Of a stretch of DNA of 64,000 bases, positions 20,301 through 31,538 are shown one piece after another. This DNA is from Typhlomys cinereus. Taxonomy: Eukaryota > Chordata > Mammalia > Rodentia > Platacanthomyidae. The stretch covers positions 372,001-436,000 of the forward strand of contig JALPQD010000823.1 in the NCBI GenBank assembly GCA_023101885.1, given 5' to 3'. Both the position numbers and the translations under genes were made by a program. Each line of letters opens with the position of its first letter. Position 1 is the first letter of the stretch. The notes beneath the pieces are model-generated. The model had not been told where the DNA came from. It ran no database searches and saw only the letters and a list, made by a program, of their open reading frames with translations.

Positions 20301-23300
20301 CTAGGAGCCACCTATTAGGAAGTACATACAGCGCTTAATTTTCTGGGTCTGGGATACTTCACTTAATATAATTGTTTCTAATGACATCCATTTCCCGGCA
20401 AATTCCAGTAATTCATCATTTTTGATGGCTGAATAGTACTCCATTGTATAGATGTACCACTGTTTCCTTATCCACTCGTCAACTGTTGGACATTTGGGCT
20501 GATTCCATGACTTTGGTATTGTAAACAGTGCTGCTATGAACATGGTCGTGCTTGTGCTATCGAGGTGAACATCTGCTGTATGGGGGGTTATTCCCAAAAG
20601 TGGAATAGCAGGGTCATATGGCATTTCAATCTTTAATTTCTTTAAGAATCTGCAGATGGCTCGCCAGAGTGGCTGTAAGAGCCTGCATTCCCACCAGCAA
20701 TGTAGGAGAGTTCCCCTCTCTCCACATCCTCTCCAGCATTTGTCGTTGTTAGTATTGTGGATTTTTGCCATCCTGACCGTGGTGAGATGATATCTCAGGG
20801 AAGTTTTGATTTGCATTTCCCTGATGGCTAAAGAAGTGGAGCCTTTTTTAAGATATTTGTTAGACATTTTAATTTCATCCCTGGTAAAGTTTCTTTTAAG
20901 TTCCAGGGCCCATTTTTTAATTGGGCCATTGGTTTCCTTGGTGTTTAGTTTTCTAAGTTCTTTGTGCACTCTGGACAATAGAGCTCTATCAGATATGTGG
21001 TTAGTGAAGATTTTCTCCCATTCTGTGGGTTGCCTTTGAGCTCCTGTGACAATCTCTTTATCTGAACAGAAGCTCTTTAATTTCACAAGATCCCAACTGT
21101 TGAGAGTTGGTAGCAGTGACTGTGCCATTGGATGTCTGTTTAGGAACTGTTGGCCTAGCCCAATCAGCTCGAGGGAGTTCCCTATCCTTTCAACTATGGT
21201 TTTTATAGTCTCTGGCCTGATATCACGGTCCTTGATCCATTTGGAATTAAGTCTTGTACATGGTGACAAGTATGGGTCCAGTTTTAATCTTCTGCATGTG
21301 GAGATCCAGTTTTGCCAGCACCATTTGTTGAAGATGCTCTTCTTTTTCCATTGGATTTTTTGGGCCTCTTTGTCAAAGACCAAATGGCTGTAACTTTGTG
21401 GGCTTATCTGGGTCTTCAATCCTTATCCATTGATCTGTGTGTCTATTTTGGAGCCAGTACCAGGCTGTCTTTACAACTATGGATTTGTAGTATAGACTAA
21501 GGTTTGGTATGGTTATACCTCCAGCTGTGTTTTTGTTACTCAGGATTGTTTTTGCTATCCTGGGTCTTTTGTGCCTCCATATGAACTTTGAGATTGTTTG
21601 GTCAACTTCTTTGAAAAATTGCTTTGGGATTTTGATTGGTATAGCATTGAATCTGTATATTGCCTTTGGTAGGATGGTCATTTTTACGATGTTGATTCTG
21701 CCAATCCAGGAACAAGGGAGGTCTTTCCACCTTCTGGTGTCTTCGGCTATTTCTTTCTTTAGGGTTTTAAAGTTTTCATTGTAAAGGTCTTTTACCTCCT
21801 TAGTTAGGTTTATACCAAGGTATTTCATTTTTTTAGGGGCTATAGTAAATGGTATTGTTTCTCTCAAGGTTTTTTCACATCTTTCATTCTGGCCATATAG
21901 GAAGGCCTGTGATTTTTGCACATTTATTTTGTATCCTGCCACTCTGCTGAACTTCTCAAGTAGTTCCAGGAGCTTCCTGGTGGAGTTTTTGGGATCACTC
22001 AGGTATAAGATCATGTCATCTGCAAATAGGGATAGCTTGACTTCTTCCTTGCCGATTTGAATCCCTCTTATGTCCCTTTCTTGTCTTATGGCTTCAGCTA
22101 AGACTTCAAGTACAATATTGAATAGAAGTGGTGAGAGTGGACAGCCTTGTCTAGTTCCTGATCGAAGTGGGAATGCTTCCAATTGTTCCCCATTCAGCAT
22201 AATCCTTGCTGTGGGCTTGTTGAATATAGCTTTTATTATATTGATAAAGGTTCCTTCCATTCCTACTGTCTCTAGCGTTTTGATCATAAAAGGCTGTTGG
22301 ATCTTGTCAAAAGCTTTTTCTGCATCTATCGAGAGTATCATGTGGTCTTGGACTTTGGACTAGTTTACATGATGAATTACATTTATTGATTTGCATATGT
22401 TGAACCAACCTTGTGTGCCGGGGATGAAGCCTACTTGGTCCCCGTGAATGATCTTTTTAATATGTTTTTGAATCCGATTTGCTAAGACTTTGTTGAGAAT
22501 CTTTGCGTCTGTGTTCATCAGGGAGATCGGCCTATAGTTTTCTTTTTTAAGCGAATCTTTATTAGGTTTTGGGATTAAAACGATATTAGCTTCATAGAAG
22601 GAATTTGGTAGTGTTCCTTCCTTTGCTATTTGATGGAACAGATTAAGGAGTATTGGTGTTATTAACTCCTTAAATGTCTGGTAGAGGGCTGGAGAGGTGG
22701 CTCAGGGGTTAAGCCTCCGCCTTGGAGGCGGAGGGTCCTGAATTCGGATCCCAGATCCCACGTATAGACGAAAGGCGGAAGCGAGGGCGGCCTGCGCTTC
22801 TGGCCCTGGTAGGGCGGAGCCTGTGAATCCTGGGGCAGAAGGAGGTTGAGGCGTCCACGGTGGTTCGCGAATCCGTCCGTGGTTCTACACATACACAGAT
22901 ACACAGACACACACGCGGGCGCACATACACACACACATGCGCACTGTTGAATAAATAATAATAATAATAATAAATTAAAAAAAAAAAGAAGGAAATGTCT
23001 GGTAGAACTCTTTGCTGGTCCAGGACATTTTTTGGTGGGAAGATTCAAGATTACTTCCTCAATTTCCTTATATGTTATAGGACTATTTAAATAATTCACA
23101 ACTTCCTGATTCAATTTAGGTAAGTTGTGTTTACTTAGAAATTCATCCATCTCTTTTGTGTTGTCAAACTTCACAGAGTATAAGTTTTTGAAATATGATG
23201 TTATAATTCTCTGGATTTCTTGGGTATCAGTAGTGATAACTCCATGTTCATTTCTAATTTTGTTAATTTGGGTTTTCTCTCTCTTGCTTTTGGTTAGTTT

Positions 23301-24435
23301 AGCTAAGGGTGTATCAATCTTATTGATTTTTTCAAAGAACCAGCTTTTTGACTGGTTGATTTTTTTCTATCGTTTTCTTAATCTCGATTTCAGATATTTC
23401 TCCCCTTAGTTTGCTAATCTCCTCTCTTCTACTACTTTTGGGATCAGATTGCTCTAGTTTCTCTAAAGCTTTAAGCTGCATTGTTAAATTGTTTATTTCT
23501 GATGTTTCCATTTTTTTGACGTGGGCATTAAGAGCTATGAACTTACCTCTTAGAACAGCTTTCATTGTGTCCCAGAGATTTTGGTAAGTTGTATTTTCGT
23601 TATCATTCACTTTCAGGAAATCTTGAATTTCCTTTTTAATTTCTTCCTGAATCCAGTTCTCATTCAGCATCATAGTGTTAAGTTTCCAGGAGTTAGTGTA
23701 TTTTCTCTTGTTTGATGTGTTGTGGATATCCAGCTTTAGGCCGTGGTGGTCTGATAGGGCACAGGTTAGAATTTCAACTTTCTTGTATATGTGTAGATTC
23801 ATTTTGTGGCCCAATATGTGATCTATTTTGGAGAAAGTTCCGTGTGCTGCTGAGAAAAATGTGTATTCTTTGGTGCGTGGGTGAAAAGTTCGATAGAGAT
23901 CTGTAAGGTCCATTTCTTTCAGGGTTTGATTAAGTTCCAAAGTGTCTCTGTTAAGCTTTTGACCTGTTGATCTATCCCATGTTGAGAGGGCGGTGTTGAA
24001 GTCCCCAAGAATTATCGTTTGGGGGTTGATTTCTTGCTTTAGACGATGTAGGGTTTTCTTAATGAATGTGGAGGGGCCCGTATTGGGTGCATATATGTTC
24101 AGTATTGTGAAGTCTTCCTGGTGAATTGTACCTGTGACTAAAATGTAGTATCCATCTGTGTCTCTTATAATTTTCTTTGGTTTGAAGTCCGCTTTGTCTG
24201 ATAGCATAATGGCTACCCCTGCCTGTATTCTGCTTCCATTAGCTTGTAGAATTGTTGACCAGCCTTTTATTTTTAGAGCGTGCCTATCTTTTGTGGTGAG
24301 ATGGGTTTCCTGCAGGCAGCAGATTGATGGATTGTGATTTTTAATCCAAGTTTGTAATCTGTGTCTCTTGATCGGTGAATTAATTCCATTAACATTTAGT
24401 GTTATAATGGAGAAACTATTGTTAATTCCAGACAT
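20301..24435 (-). pseudogene. L1 ORF2 (endonuclease / reverse transcriptase), frameshifted and SINE-interrupted
   Basis: ORF2p makes the target nick and reverse-transcribes L1 RNA. The endonuclease (start MSGINNSFS, 24,435-about 23,720) keeps its key residues: Asn in LNVNG, Glu in LQETHL, Asp in LGDFN, and SDHHG. The frame breaks near 23,340. RT motifs continue: [11 protein letters not shown] and the catalytic FADD (about 22,026-22,015) lie in a frame from 22,341 to 21,373. The thumb and Cys-rich C terminus (CWRGCG...LLHCWWEC) lie in 21,419-20,301, ending at TAG before the 3' UTR. The SINE at 22.69-22.99 kb splits the palm. Inactive as it stands. Confidence 0.92.
22686..22992 (+). mobile_element. 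tRNA-derived SINE inserted in L1 ORF2
   Basis: 307 bp with a tRNA-like head (A-box-like TGGCTCAGGGGTTAAG, B-box-like ATTCGGATCCC), a GC-rich body (GGGCGGCCTGCGC, GGTAGGGCGGAGCC), a CA-rich region and an AATAATAAT/poly-A tail. It is flanked by perfect 14-bp target duplications AAATGTCTGGTAGA (22,672-22,685 and 22,993-23,006), so it was mobilised by L1 machinery. It is younger than the L1 it sits in. Same family at 60,017-60,350 and, minus strand, 40,461-40,710. Confidence 0.92.
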
Positions 24436-24485
24436 TTATTATATTTAGTAGCTTTTATAAGTATATTGCTTCGTTTTTAATGATG

Positions 24486-25555
24486 TTATACTTGCCTTCT
24501 GTTCTCCTTGATATGCCTGTTTTTCTCTTCACGCTTGAGTTTCATTTCTAGCATTTTTTGAAGGCCTGGTTTGGTGGCCATGTATCCCTTAAAGTTGTCT
24601 TTGTGCTGGAAAATTTTTCTTTCTCCCTCGATCATGACTGATAGTTTTGCAGGGTAAATCAGCCTGGGTTGACATTTTTGCTCATTCAATACTTCAAGTA
24701 TGTCTCTCCAAGCTCGTCTTGCTTTTACTGTTCCGACTGAGAAGTCATTTGTTATTTTAATAGGTTTACCTTTAAAAGTGACTTGTTTTTTCTCCCTTGA
24801 AGCTCTCAGCACCAGTTCTTTATCTTGAATGTGGAGTGTTTTAACTATTATTTGCCGTGGGGTGCTTCTATTTTGGTCGTATCTGTTTGGGGTGCGGAAT
24901 GCCTCTTGTATATGGATGGGCCTCTCTTTTTTTAGATGAGGAAAGTTTTCCTTGATGATCGTTTGAAAATTTCCTCAGGGGTGGTATTTTGAGATTCTTG
25001 CTCTGGTATTCCATGAATACGCATGTTAGGCTTCTTCAGGGTGTCCCATATCTCTTGGATATTTCTCTCAAGTATCTTTTTGGCTTTAACCACCTCTTCC
25101 ATTAAGCTGGTTAGTACTCCCACTTTATCTTCAAGGTCTGAAATTCTGTTTTCTGCTTCGTTAGTTCTGTTGATAAGACTCTCTGTGGCGTTCTGGGTTG
25201 AAGATAACTTGTCTTTTAGCTCAGTTTTAAACTCTGCTTGAGTTTGTTTTAACTGCTCTATGCCACTTTTTGTTTCTTGCACTGTTTTTCTCAACTCCTC
25301 CAGATGTCTGTTGTGTTCCTCTTCAAAGCGATTGATTCGATTATGTAATTCCTCCCTGATTTCCTCTTTCATAGTATTGAACATGGTAATGATCATATTT
25401 TGAAAGTCTTTATCCTGGGTGGGGCTTTCTTGGCCTTTTTCCGTGGGTTTGTTCTTGTTGGAGTCTAATATTATGGGATTAATTTCTTCAGTGGGAAATT
25501 TGTTTACTTGATTGTTGCTTCTCATGGATTTGTACTTTGACTTTGGCATTGTCAT
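24486..25555 (-). pseudogene. L1 ORF1 with a frameshift
   Basis: From 25,555 (MTMPKSKYKSMR) the frame is open for 207 codons through the coiled coil (REELHNRINRFEEEHNRHL..., about residues 55-165) and into the RRM (KKPNMRIHGIPEQES). A base is missing near 24,955 (CGTTTGAAAATTTCC), so the frame changes. The C-terminal domain is recovered at about 24,812-24,486 (ARRAWRDILEVLNEQ, LIYPAKLSVMIEGE). Total length matches normal ORF1p. Confidence 0.88.
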
Positions 25556-25600
25556 TTTAACTCTTAAGATCTCTCAATTTCACTAAACTGAATTATTTGG

Positions 25601-25979
25601 CCTGGGGTCCTGGTGGGCGGGCGTGGGCGGAGACTTACCTAGGTCGTGGGGTGAGGCCCGGCTGGACCGCAGATGCGTCCAGACCGGCGGAGCAGGGTGG
25701 GGTGCAAAGGGGGGATGGGAGCGATGGCGTGGAGCTATTTAACCCGAGGGCAGCTGGGGCGGGGCCCGGGCGCAGGGGGAGGTCCTCCTTGTCCCTCGGC
25801 CCCGCGCGCGCGGCTCCGGCTGGATGGTGGGAGTCAGAGCCGGGTCCCTGTGGGCCGACCTGGGGTCCTGGTGGGCGGTGCACGGGGCGGAGACTTACCA
25901 CCTAGGGCCCGGGGGTGAGGCCCGGCTGGACCCCGTGTGCGGGTCCTGACTGGGGGAGCGGGGTGGGGTGCAAAGGGGC
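25601..25979 (-). repeat. L1 5' UTR tandem monomers (258-bp period)
   Basis: The GC-rich 5' UTR contains a repeated block: CCTGGGGTCCTGGTGGGCGG at 25,601 recurs at 25,859, and GGGTGGGGTGCAAAGGGG recurs near the end of both. One full 258-bp unit plus a ~121-bp partial unit are present. Rodent L1 promoters are often built of such monomers; promoter activity is inferred, not shown. Confidence 0.8.
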
Positions 25980-25985
25980 TGTATG

Positions 25986-26881
25986 AATATTTTTTAAAGA
26001 AGTGAAGTTATCTGCTGGTTCTTTATCATTTGGTTCAACCAGAAAGTAGTGGAGCAGAATCAAGAGAGTATGTGTCTATCTGGCTGTCAGTGTAATGTTC
26101 CGTCCATGGTGGGGGCATCTGTGCTATGAAACATATTAAATAGAACCTTGGTGAATCAGTCCTGCACTTAATGTGTCTGAATTATTTTAAAGTACTTTAG
26201 TTCTGTGTTTCTAGTAGAACTGTTTCATAAAGAAAACCACTCTTTTCCATTGCCCTGTCAAAATAGTGTGCTTCGTAAGCTCTCTGGTGGTGGTATTCCA
26301 GTTTTCCAGTTATTTTGAGGATGCGCATCCAGTCTTGCCTCCAGAGCAAACAGCTGAGTAGTGTGCATGATGAGAACAGTGAATCAATGAGTCAGAGTCA
26401 TCTGAATTTGATGGAGCTGGCATGAGATCCTCTGGGGAAGATTTGATTCCCAGATGGAAGCTGGAACATCTCTAGAATCCTGTTTTTGAAACACAAAATG
26501 GGAATTTTGAAACACATGCATATTTATTGAAATGTCTGTGTACTCATTTTCAGTCAATAAATCTCTATTATGAAACAACACAAAAATTTCACAGAATAAG
26601 AGAATTTTTTAATTAAAAAAGTAGACATATGCCCTTTATCTTGTAGTTGAAACAAATTCAGAATGAATCACAGAGCTTAAAGTTAACATAAAAGTATAAA
26701 ATTCTTAGGATAATTCCCCACAAAATCTTGATCGCCCAAGGTCTTAGGATTATACAAAAGTGATAAGTCTCCATCAACACTGAAAAATTCTCTCTGTCAG
26801 GGATTCTGTGCAGAGAAGGATTTAGAGAAAATATTTCCAAATTATTATCCATCAGCTAAAGACTGTCTAACAAATATCTTA
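25986..26881. other. Intergenic; 26.39-26.88 kb duplicated at 40.3-41.1 kb
   Basis: From about 26,385 the sequence is paralogous to 40,315-41,090 (TTTGAAACACAA.ATGGGAA, GAGAAAATATTTCCAA...ATCATCCATCAG-like). Nothing coding is recognised. Confidence 0.55.
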
Positions 26882-28482
26882 AAAAATGCTCCACTTCTTT
26901 AGCCATCAGGGAAATGCAAATCAAAACTTCTCTGAGATATCATCTCATCCCAGTCAGGATGGCAAAAATCCACAATACAAACAACAACAAATGCTGGAGA
27001 GGATGTGGAGAGAGGGGAACTCTCCTACATTGCTCGTGGGAATGCAGGCTCATACAGCCACTCTGGCGAGCCGTCTGGAGATTCTTAAAGAAATTAAAGA
27101 TTGAAATGCCATATGACCCTGCTATTCCACTTTTGGGAATAACCCCCCATACAGCAGAGGTTCACCTCGATAGCACAAGCACAACCATGTTCATAGCAGC
27201 ACTGTTTACAATAGCAAAGTCATGGAATCAACCCAAATGTCCAACAGTTGACGAGTGGATAAAGAAACTGTGGTACATCTATACAATGCAGTACTACTCA
27301 GCCATCAAAAAGGATGAATTACTGGAATTTGCTGGAAAATGGATGTCATTAGAAACAATTATATTAAGCGAAGTATCCCAAACCCAGAAAATTAAGCACT
27401 GTATGTACTCTCAAATAGGTGACTCCTAGTACCAAACCCACCCAGCCTACCTTGAGACACTCATAGGTAAATCTACAGTAATTACCTACAGTAATTGCAA
27501 GGATTATGAACAGGAGGGATGGGGTTGGAGGGCCACACCAGAAACAAGGAGAGAAGTGACCATGTTACAGTAGAGAAAATCGGCCTCCATCAAGGACTGC
27601 AAGTAAGTAATGTTGACACCTGGTTAAGTTCACAGATGTTCATTCCTGATCATTTACAACTAAGGGAGTATGATCTCACCAGAAGGGGAGGGCATATAGT
27701 CTGGCAGATAAAAAGTAACCATTTTGCAAATGGGTGATTGACCCCTCCCTCACTGAGGTTTCCTGCTTTTATTACATCTACCCTTGAATGTGCTCTTACA
27801 ATAAGACTCCAGTTTAACAGCTTTTTGTCTCTGGCCAGGGGGTGACATACAGTACCCAGCAGGATGAAGTGAAGGGCATTGCAGGAGCAGCAAAACTGCA
27901 AAAGAAAATCAACAAACCACAATCCAGAACTTCAGAGACTCTATATCAACTACCTAGAACTAGGCCAGTCTAATCTCTCCCCATCCTGAAACTCAGGGAC
28001 ATTTGTGGAAGAGGGGGCAGTAAGTGTGTAAAAGCAAAAGGATGGGAGGAGCAATGATTTATGAGATACTGCACACAAGTTAGGGCCAAAGCAATCATAA
28101 TTGGAGTTTGCATGCCCTGCGCAATAGCCAACACACTATTGACCTCACAAAGTCTAGCATCTGCTAAAGGTACCAAGATCCTTGGAGGCAAGGGATTGGC
28201 AGCCACAGCAGTGTTCCTATGCTTAAGGGGAACACAGGAAGGGGTTCAGGGAAATGCCACTGGGTCCTTGTACGTTATCGGAGAGGAGGGCCCAGAGGAG
28301 AGTCAGGCATGCACAAGAAAGGACTCTCTGGGAATTGGGGCAGGAGGCACTGGAGGATGGGGAGGGAAGGGTGAGGGGAGGGGGAGCAGGGGGTTTTGGA
28401 GGGAGGAGGAGGGAGGGAGGGAACTGGTGTACCTATTAAGTTTGTATGAGCTGAAATAATAATAAAAATGTATTAAAAAAAA
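26882..28482 (+). mobile_element. 5'-truncated LINE-1 (ORF2 C terminus + 3' UTR)
   Basis: Plus-strand L1 starting in the last ~180 codons of ORF2 and ending with an A-rich tail (AATAATAATAAAAATG, A8). The polypurine tract is at about 28,330-28,425. The paralogue near 41,095-41,120 has no L1, showing the empty site. Flanking AACAAATATC / GTAACGAACTC may be a decayed target duplication, but I cannot define it. Confidence 0.92.
26914..27429 (+). pseudogene. L1 ORF2 C-terminal fragment, open 171 codons
   Basis: Open from an internal Met to TAG at 27,427-27,429. It shows the Cys-rich C terminus ([20 protein letters not shown]) and the conserved [18 protein letters not shown] and [21 protein letters not shown] blocks. 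It lacks endonuclease and RT, so it has no retrotransposition function. The open frame suggests a fairly young insertion. Confidence 0.88.
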
Positions 28483-29889
28483 GACTTCTCCAAAACTCAA
28501 AAAAAAAAGTGTAACGAACTCACAAGCTCATTAAGTAAGAAAACAATGTGCACATCTGTAACACTCTATGACGTCATTTACAATGTCATTGGAAGGCTTG
28601 AAGAACAGACAAATGATAAGATTGTTTGGGCAGCAAAACTACAGGGACAAATATGCACCATTACAAATTGGTCCAAACCCATAGGTTGGATGAAACCAAG
28701 GTAGTGAGTCCCCTACTCTGAGCTCAAATGGGGACCAGCAGGAGTTCATTGTCTACTGGAAAAAATGCAGTACTGTGGTGGGAGGCACAGTGATGGGAGA
28801 AACAAGGTGAATGTGTGTGGAAGAGCTCCGTACCTTCCTCCTTGTCCTGTAATGCAAGAGAGGCCATTTTAGTCAACCAAAAACATGTAACAGCTAAAAG
28901 GCTCAAGAATAAAGCTTTTTTTTTTCACTCACTGAAAGAATTAAAAGATTGGATGTAACAGTAGCTGAGAGAGTCAGTCCTTGTAAGGCAGTGGATCATT
29001 CCAGAAATTGGCTGTAGGAGGGAGTTTATTATCAGGAGCAAACGCAAATAGATGTATTTTCCTCTCAATATTTCAAAAGGGTCTTCTCTGAGATAGACAA
29101 TTAAATCAGGAGAGGCACCATCGTTTCTGTAATTCAACTGCTGAAGTTCACAGCAACCTCCAAGGTTTCTTCAGCCCAACCCTTTTAAAGCTCACCCCTG
29201 AGTGTGTCTGAAAACCACGTCTGTGTTCAGGTAACGCAGTTGATGACCCAGGACACCCAGCTCTCTCTGAGGACTATGTTGCCATCTAGTCCACGAAGGG
29301 AAATTCAAACTATTTCAAGATGACAGGAGGATGAATTCAGCACCAAGGCTTAAACATCTGAGCGCAACCTGCGAAAGTGACAGACAACAGGTTCCTACAG
29401 ATCAATGTCCTTGGAGTTGAAGGCTGAGAAAGAAGAGGATGCACCTTGTTCCCTGCGTGGGAGCAGGACCTGCCCCAGGCCAGCTGTGGACCATCTGGTG
29501 CCAAGTAGAGCCCCAGACACCAGCCCAGCCTTTGGAATTCTGAATCTGAAAGCACTGATTAGAGGGGATGAAGTGAGATATTTCAGAGAACAAATTTGAT
29601 TTGTAAAACAAACTGCCACAAACTGTTTCTCCTCTCAGGACTGACCTGGAAATCACTGCCTTAGCAGAGTGCAAGGGAACCATAGAGAAATACCACAGAG
29701 AGAGTGCATACAAATCTTCTGGAGATGTTGATCTTGGAATAAATAGTAGGGAATTGCATTTATTTTAAATTTGGACGAATTTTGGGTGGGGAAACCAACT
29801 TTCTTAGATAGACTTTAGAAAGGGAAAATGCTTTTCTTATGGATTTTCCCTTTTTCTTGCCTTCTTTGTTTCATGTGTGTAGGTATGGA
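28483..29889. other. Intergenic; no gene recognised
   Basis: After the L1 the first ~150 bp continue the 41.1-kb paralogy (GAACTCACAAGCTCATTAAGTAA / AAACTCACCAAGTAA). From about 28,640 the sequence has no relative elsewhere in the window. Short overlapping ORFs around 29.34-29.72 kb on both strands have no recognisable domain and I do not call them genes. Confidence 0.5.
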
Positions 29890-30138
29890 TATTTACAGGT
29901 GTGGGGGTGTGGGTACCGAAGAAGACACTGTGTGTACCTATGAAGCAATTATCCTGGATTACTCCATCTCCTTATTGCTTTGCTTTGGGGTTTTGAAAAC
30001 TCCACCTTCCAGGGACAGAAGTGCTGGCTGTTGCTATTTTCACCCCACCCATATTTACCTGGGATCTAGTTTCTGAACTCAGGTCCTTTCAGTTGTGAGG
30101 CAAAGACTTTGTCCCCTGAACCATCTCTCCAGTTCAGT
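29890..30138 (-). repeat. B4-type SINE (minus)
   Basis: The + strand shows a reversed B4/ID-like head: CTGAACTCAGGTCCTTTCAG ... GTCCCCTGAACCATCTCTCC (CCAGTTC). Upstream is a degraded B1-like body (CAGGGACAGAAGTGCTGG...TTTTCACCCCACCC). This is the typical layout of rodent B4, a fusion of ID-like and B1-like parts. Confidence 0.6.
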
Positions 30139-30858
30139 CATGGAGCTCAGTGTAACTCCAGCATTACACCAGCAGTTCAAATACCAGTCTCCCTTAATTG
30201 GCTTCCTCTTGCCTGCCCCACAGCAAGGCTGCTGGAATTGGAAACCTCAGTAAATGCAAACTGTTTGGGTTGTTTGTGATGAGGCACCATCTAGTTGTGC
30301 ACTAAATCTTGGCGTTTAGTACCACCACGTGGATATTTCCCACAGGAGGCACAAAGACCAAGTGTTTACACATCAGAGTTTTTAAAAAGGGGGCTCCACT
30401 CCAGAAAGTGAGGTTCTTTCTGATGGGGGTTAAATTTTAGCTTTCTATAGAAATTCATTATTGGTTCACAAATCTGCTTAGTAGAGAAGTGTAATTCCAA
30501 GAACTTTCTGTACATTTTTTCCCAATTTACTCACTTGTTCTTCTCCCAGTGACAGATCATTTTTAATCTTCAAAAGTGATGATATTGAGGTGTTGTCTGA
30601 CCACTGCATTTTCTTTGCAGTGTTCAATGCGAATCATGCCAGTTCCTTTTTATTCATTTTTGTTTTGCTTAGTATGAGATTCAAGGCAATATAGCTTAAA
30701 AGACTCTCCATGTTGTATGTATTTTATCATAAGGCAACAATAATTCTAAGAATAAACAGAAAATTGTCAGTTTAAAAGAAAAACCACAATGACCCAGATG
30801 GAAACACCACAGGAGGAGCAGCTGGGGCAGCCCAGTCTCACACTGCTGCTCCCAGGGT
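30139..30858. other. 3' flank of the 31-kb V gene
   Basis: No gene. The last ~50 bp contain the conserved V6-type 3' block (GGAGGAGCAGCTGGGGCAGC) just outside the RSS. Confidence 0.5.
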
Positions 30859-30886
30859 GGTTTATGTTATGGAGTGTATCACTGTG
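30859..30886 (-). promoter_or_regulatory. 12-RSS of the 31-kb V-kappa
   Basis: Nonamer GGTTTATGT (30,859-30,867; one mismatch to consensus), 12-bp spacer, perfect heptamer CACTGTG (30,880-30,886) on +. Confidence 0.92.
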
Positions 30887-31434
30887 GGAGTGGGTAATAA
30901 CCCTGCTGACAGTAATAAGTGGCAAGATCCTCAGGCTGCAGGCTGCTGATGGTGAGGGTAAAATCTGTCCCTGATCCACTGCCACTGAACCTCGAGGGGA
31001 CCCCAGAGATGGTCTGGGAAGCATACTTGATGATGAGCTTTGGAGGCTGGTTGGGTTTTTGCTGGTACCAGTGTAAGTATGTACTAACACCCTGGCTGGC
31101 CCTGCACTTGATGGAGACTGTTTGTCCTGGAGTCACAGACAGGACGGCTGGAGACTGGGTCAGCACAACATCACCTCTGGAGGCTGAAACCATAGAAACA
31201 ACATTAGGAGAATGTGACCGTGTACATGAAAGGCACTGCTGAAGTACTCAGAAAGGGGAAAATATTATGTCTCACTTTCTGTAAAGACCAAGAAAAGCTA
31301 CACTTGTTTTAGGTTTCCCACAAAGGAAAGAAAATTAGGTATTTAAATAAAATCCCTACATTTTCCTTTGTTTAGTTATTCTTACCTGAAGCCCAGAAGA
31401 GCAGAAGTCCAAGGAGCTGTGACAGGGCCACCAT
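30887..31434 (-). CDS. IGKV: IGKV6-like V-kappa segment, apparently functional
   Basis: Leader exon 31,434-31,386 (49 nt, [16 protein letters not shown]) with a GTAAG donor, 202-bp intron, TTTCAG acceptor, V exon 31,183-30,887 (297 nt). Leader ends ASRG and the mature segment starts [19 protein letters not shown]. Cys23 (IKCRASQ), FR2 Trp ([13 protein letters not shown]), FR3 [22 protein letters not shown] and Cys104 ([13 protein letters not shown]) are intact. Framework resembles human IGKV6 / mouse Igkv5 ([12 protein letters not shown]). RSS and octamer are good, and no disabling change is seen. This is the only IGKV6-like segment in the window with every element intact. Confidence 0.93.
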
Positions 31435-31530
31435 CTTCCCGCTTTCCCTTGTGCATGTGGATCATGCACAGCACAGAGTGAGGCTTATGATGTTCTCAGA
31501 GGCAGGGACTTTTCAGATGAACAAGCAGTT

Positions 31531-31538
31531 ATGCAAAT
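31531..31538 (-). promoter_or_regulatory. Ig octamer of the 31-kb V-kappa
   Basis: Perfect ATGCAAAT on +, 97 bp 5' of the leader ATG in gene sense. Confidence 0.88.

Larger units (their letters stand above)
19305..25985 (-). mobile_element. Near full-length LINE-1 (decayed), carrying a nested SINE
   Basis: Runs on minus from a GC-rich 5' UTR (25,985-25,556) through ORF1 (25,555-24,486) and ORF2 (24,435-20,301) to a ~1-kb 3' UTR with a polypurine tract (about 19,340-19,440) and an A-rich tail at 19,305-19,317. Both ORFs have frameshifts, and ORF2 is interrupted by a SINE at 22,686-22,992. Left flank belongs to the 2.77/18.51-kb duplication; the right flank does not continue that duplication, and no target duplication is visible. 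The insertion therefore sits on a rearrangement breakpoint or was followed by a deletion. Confidence 0.93.

Noticed and set aside
25597..25918. Overlapping GC-rich ORFs resembling a CpG-island gene
   Set aside because: This is the L1 5' UTR, with tandem monomers; there is no conserved protein and no splice structure.
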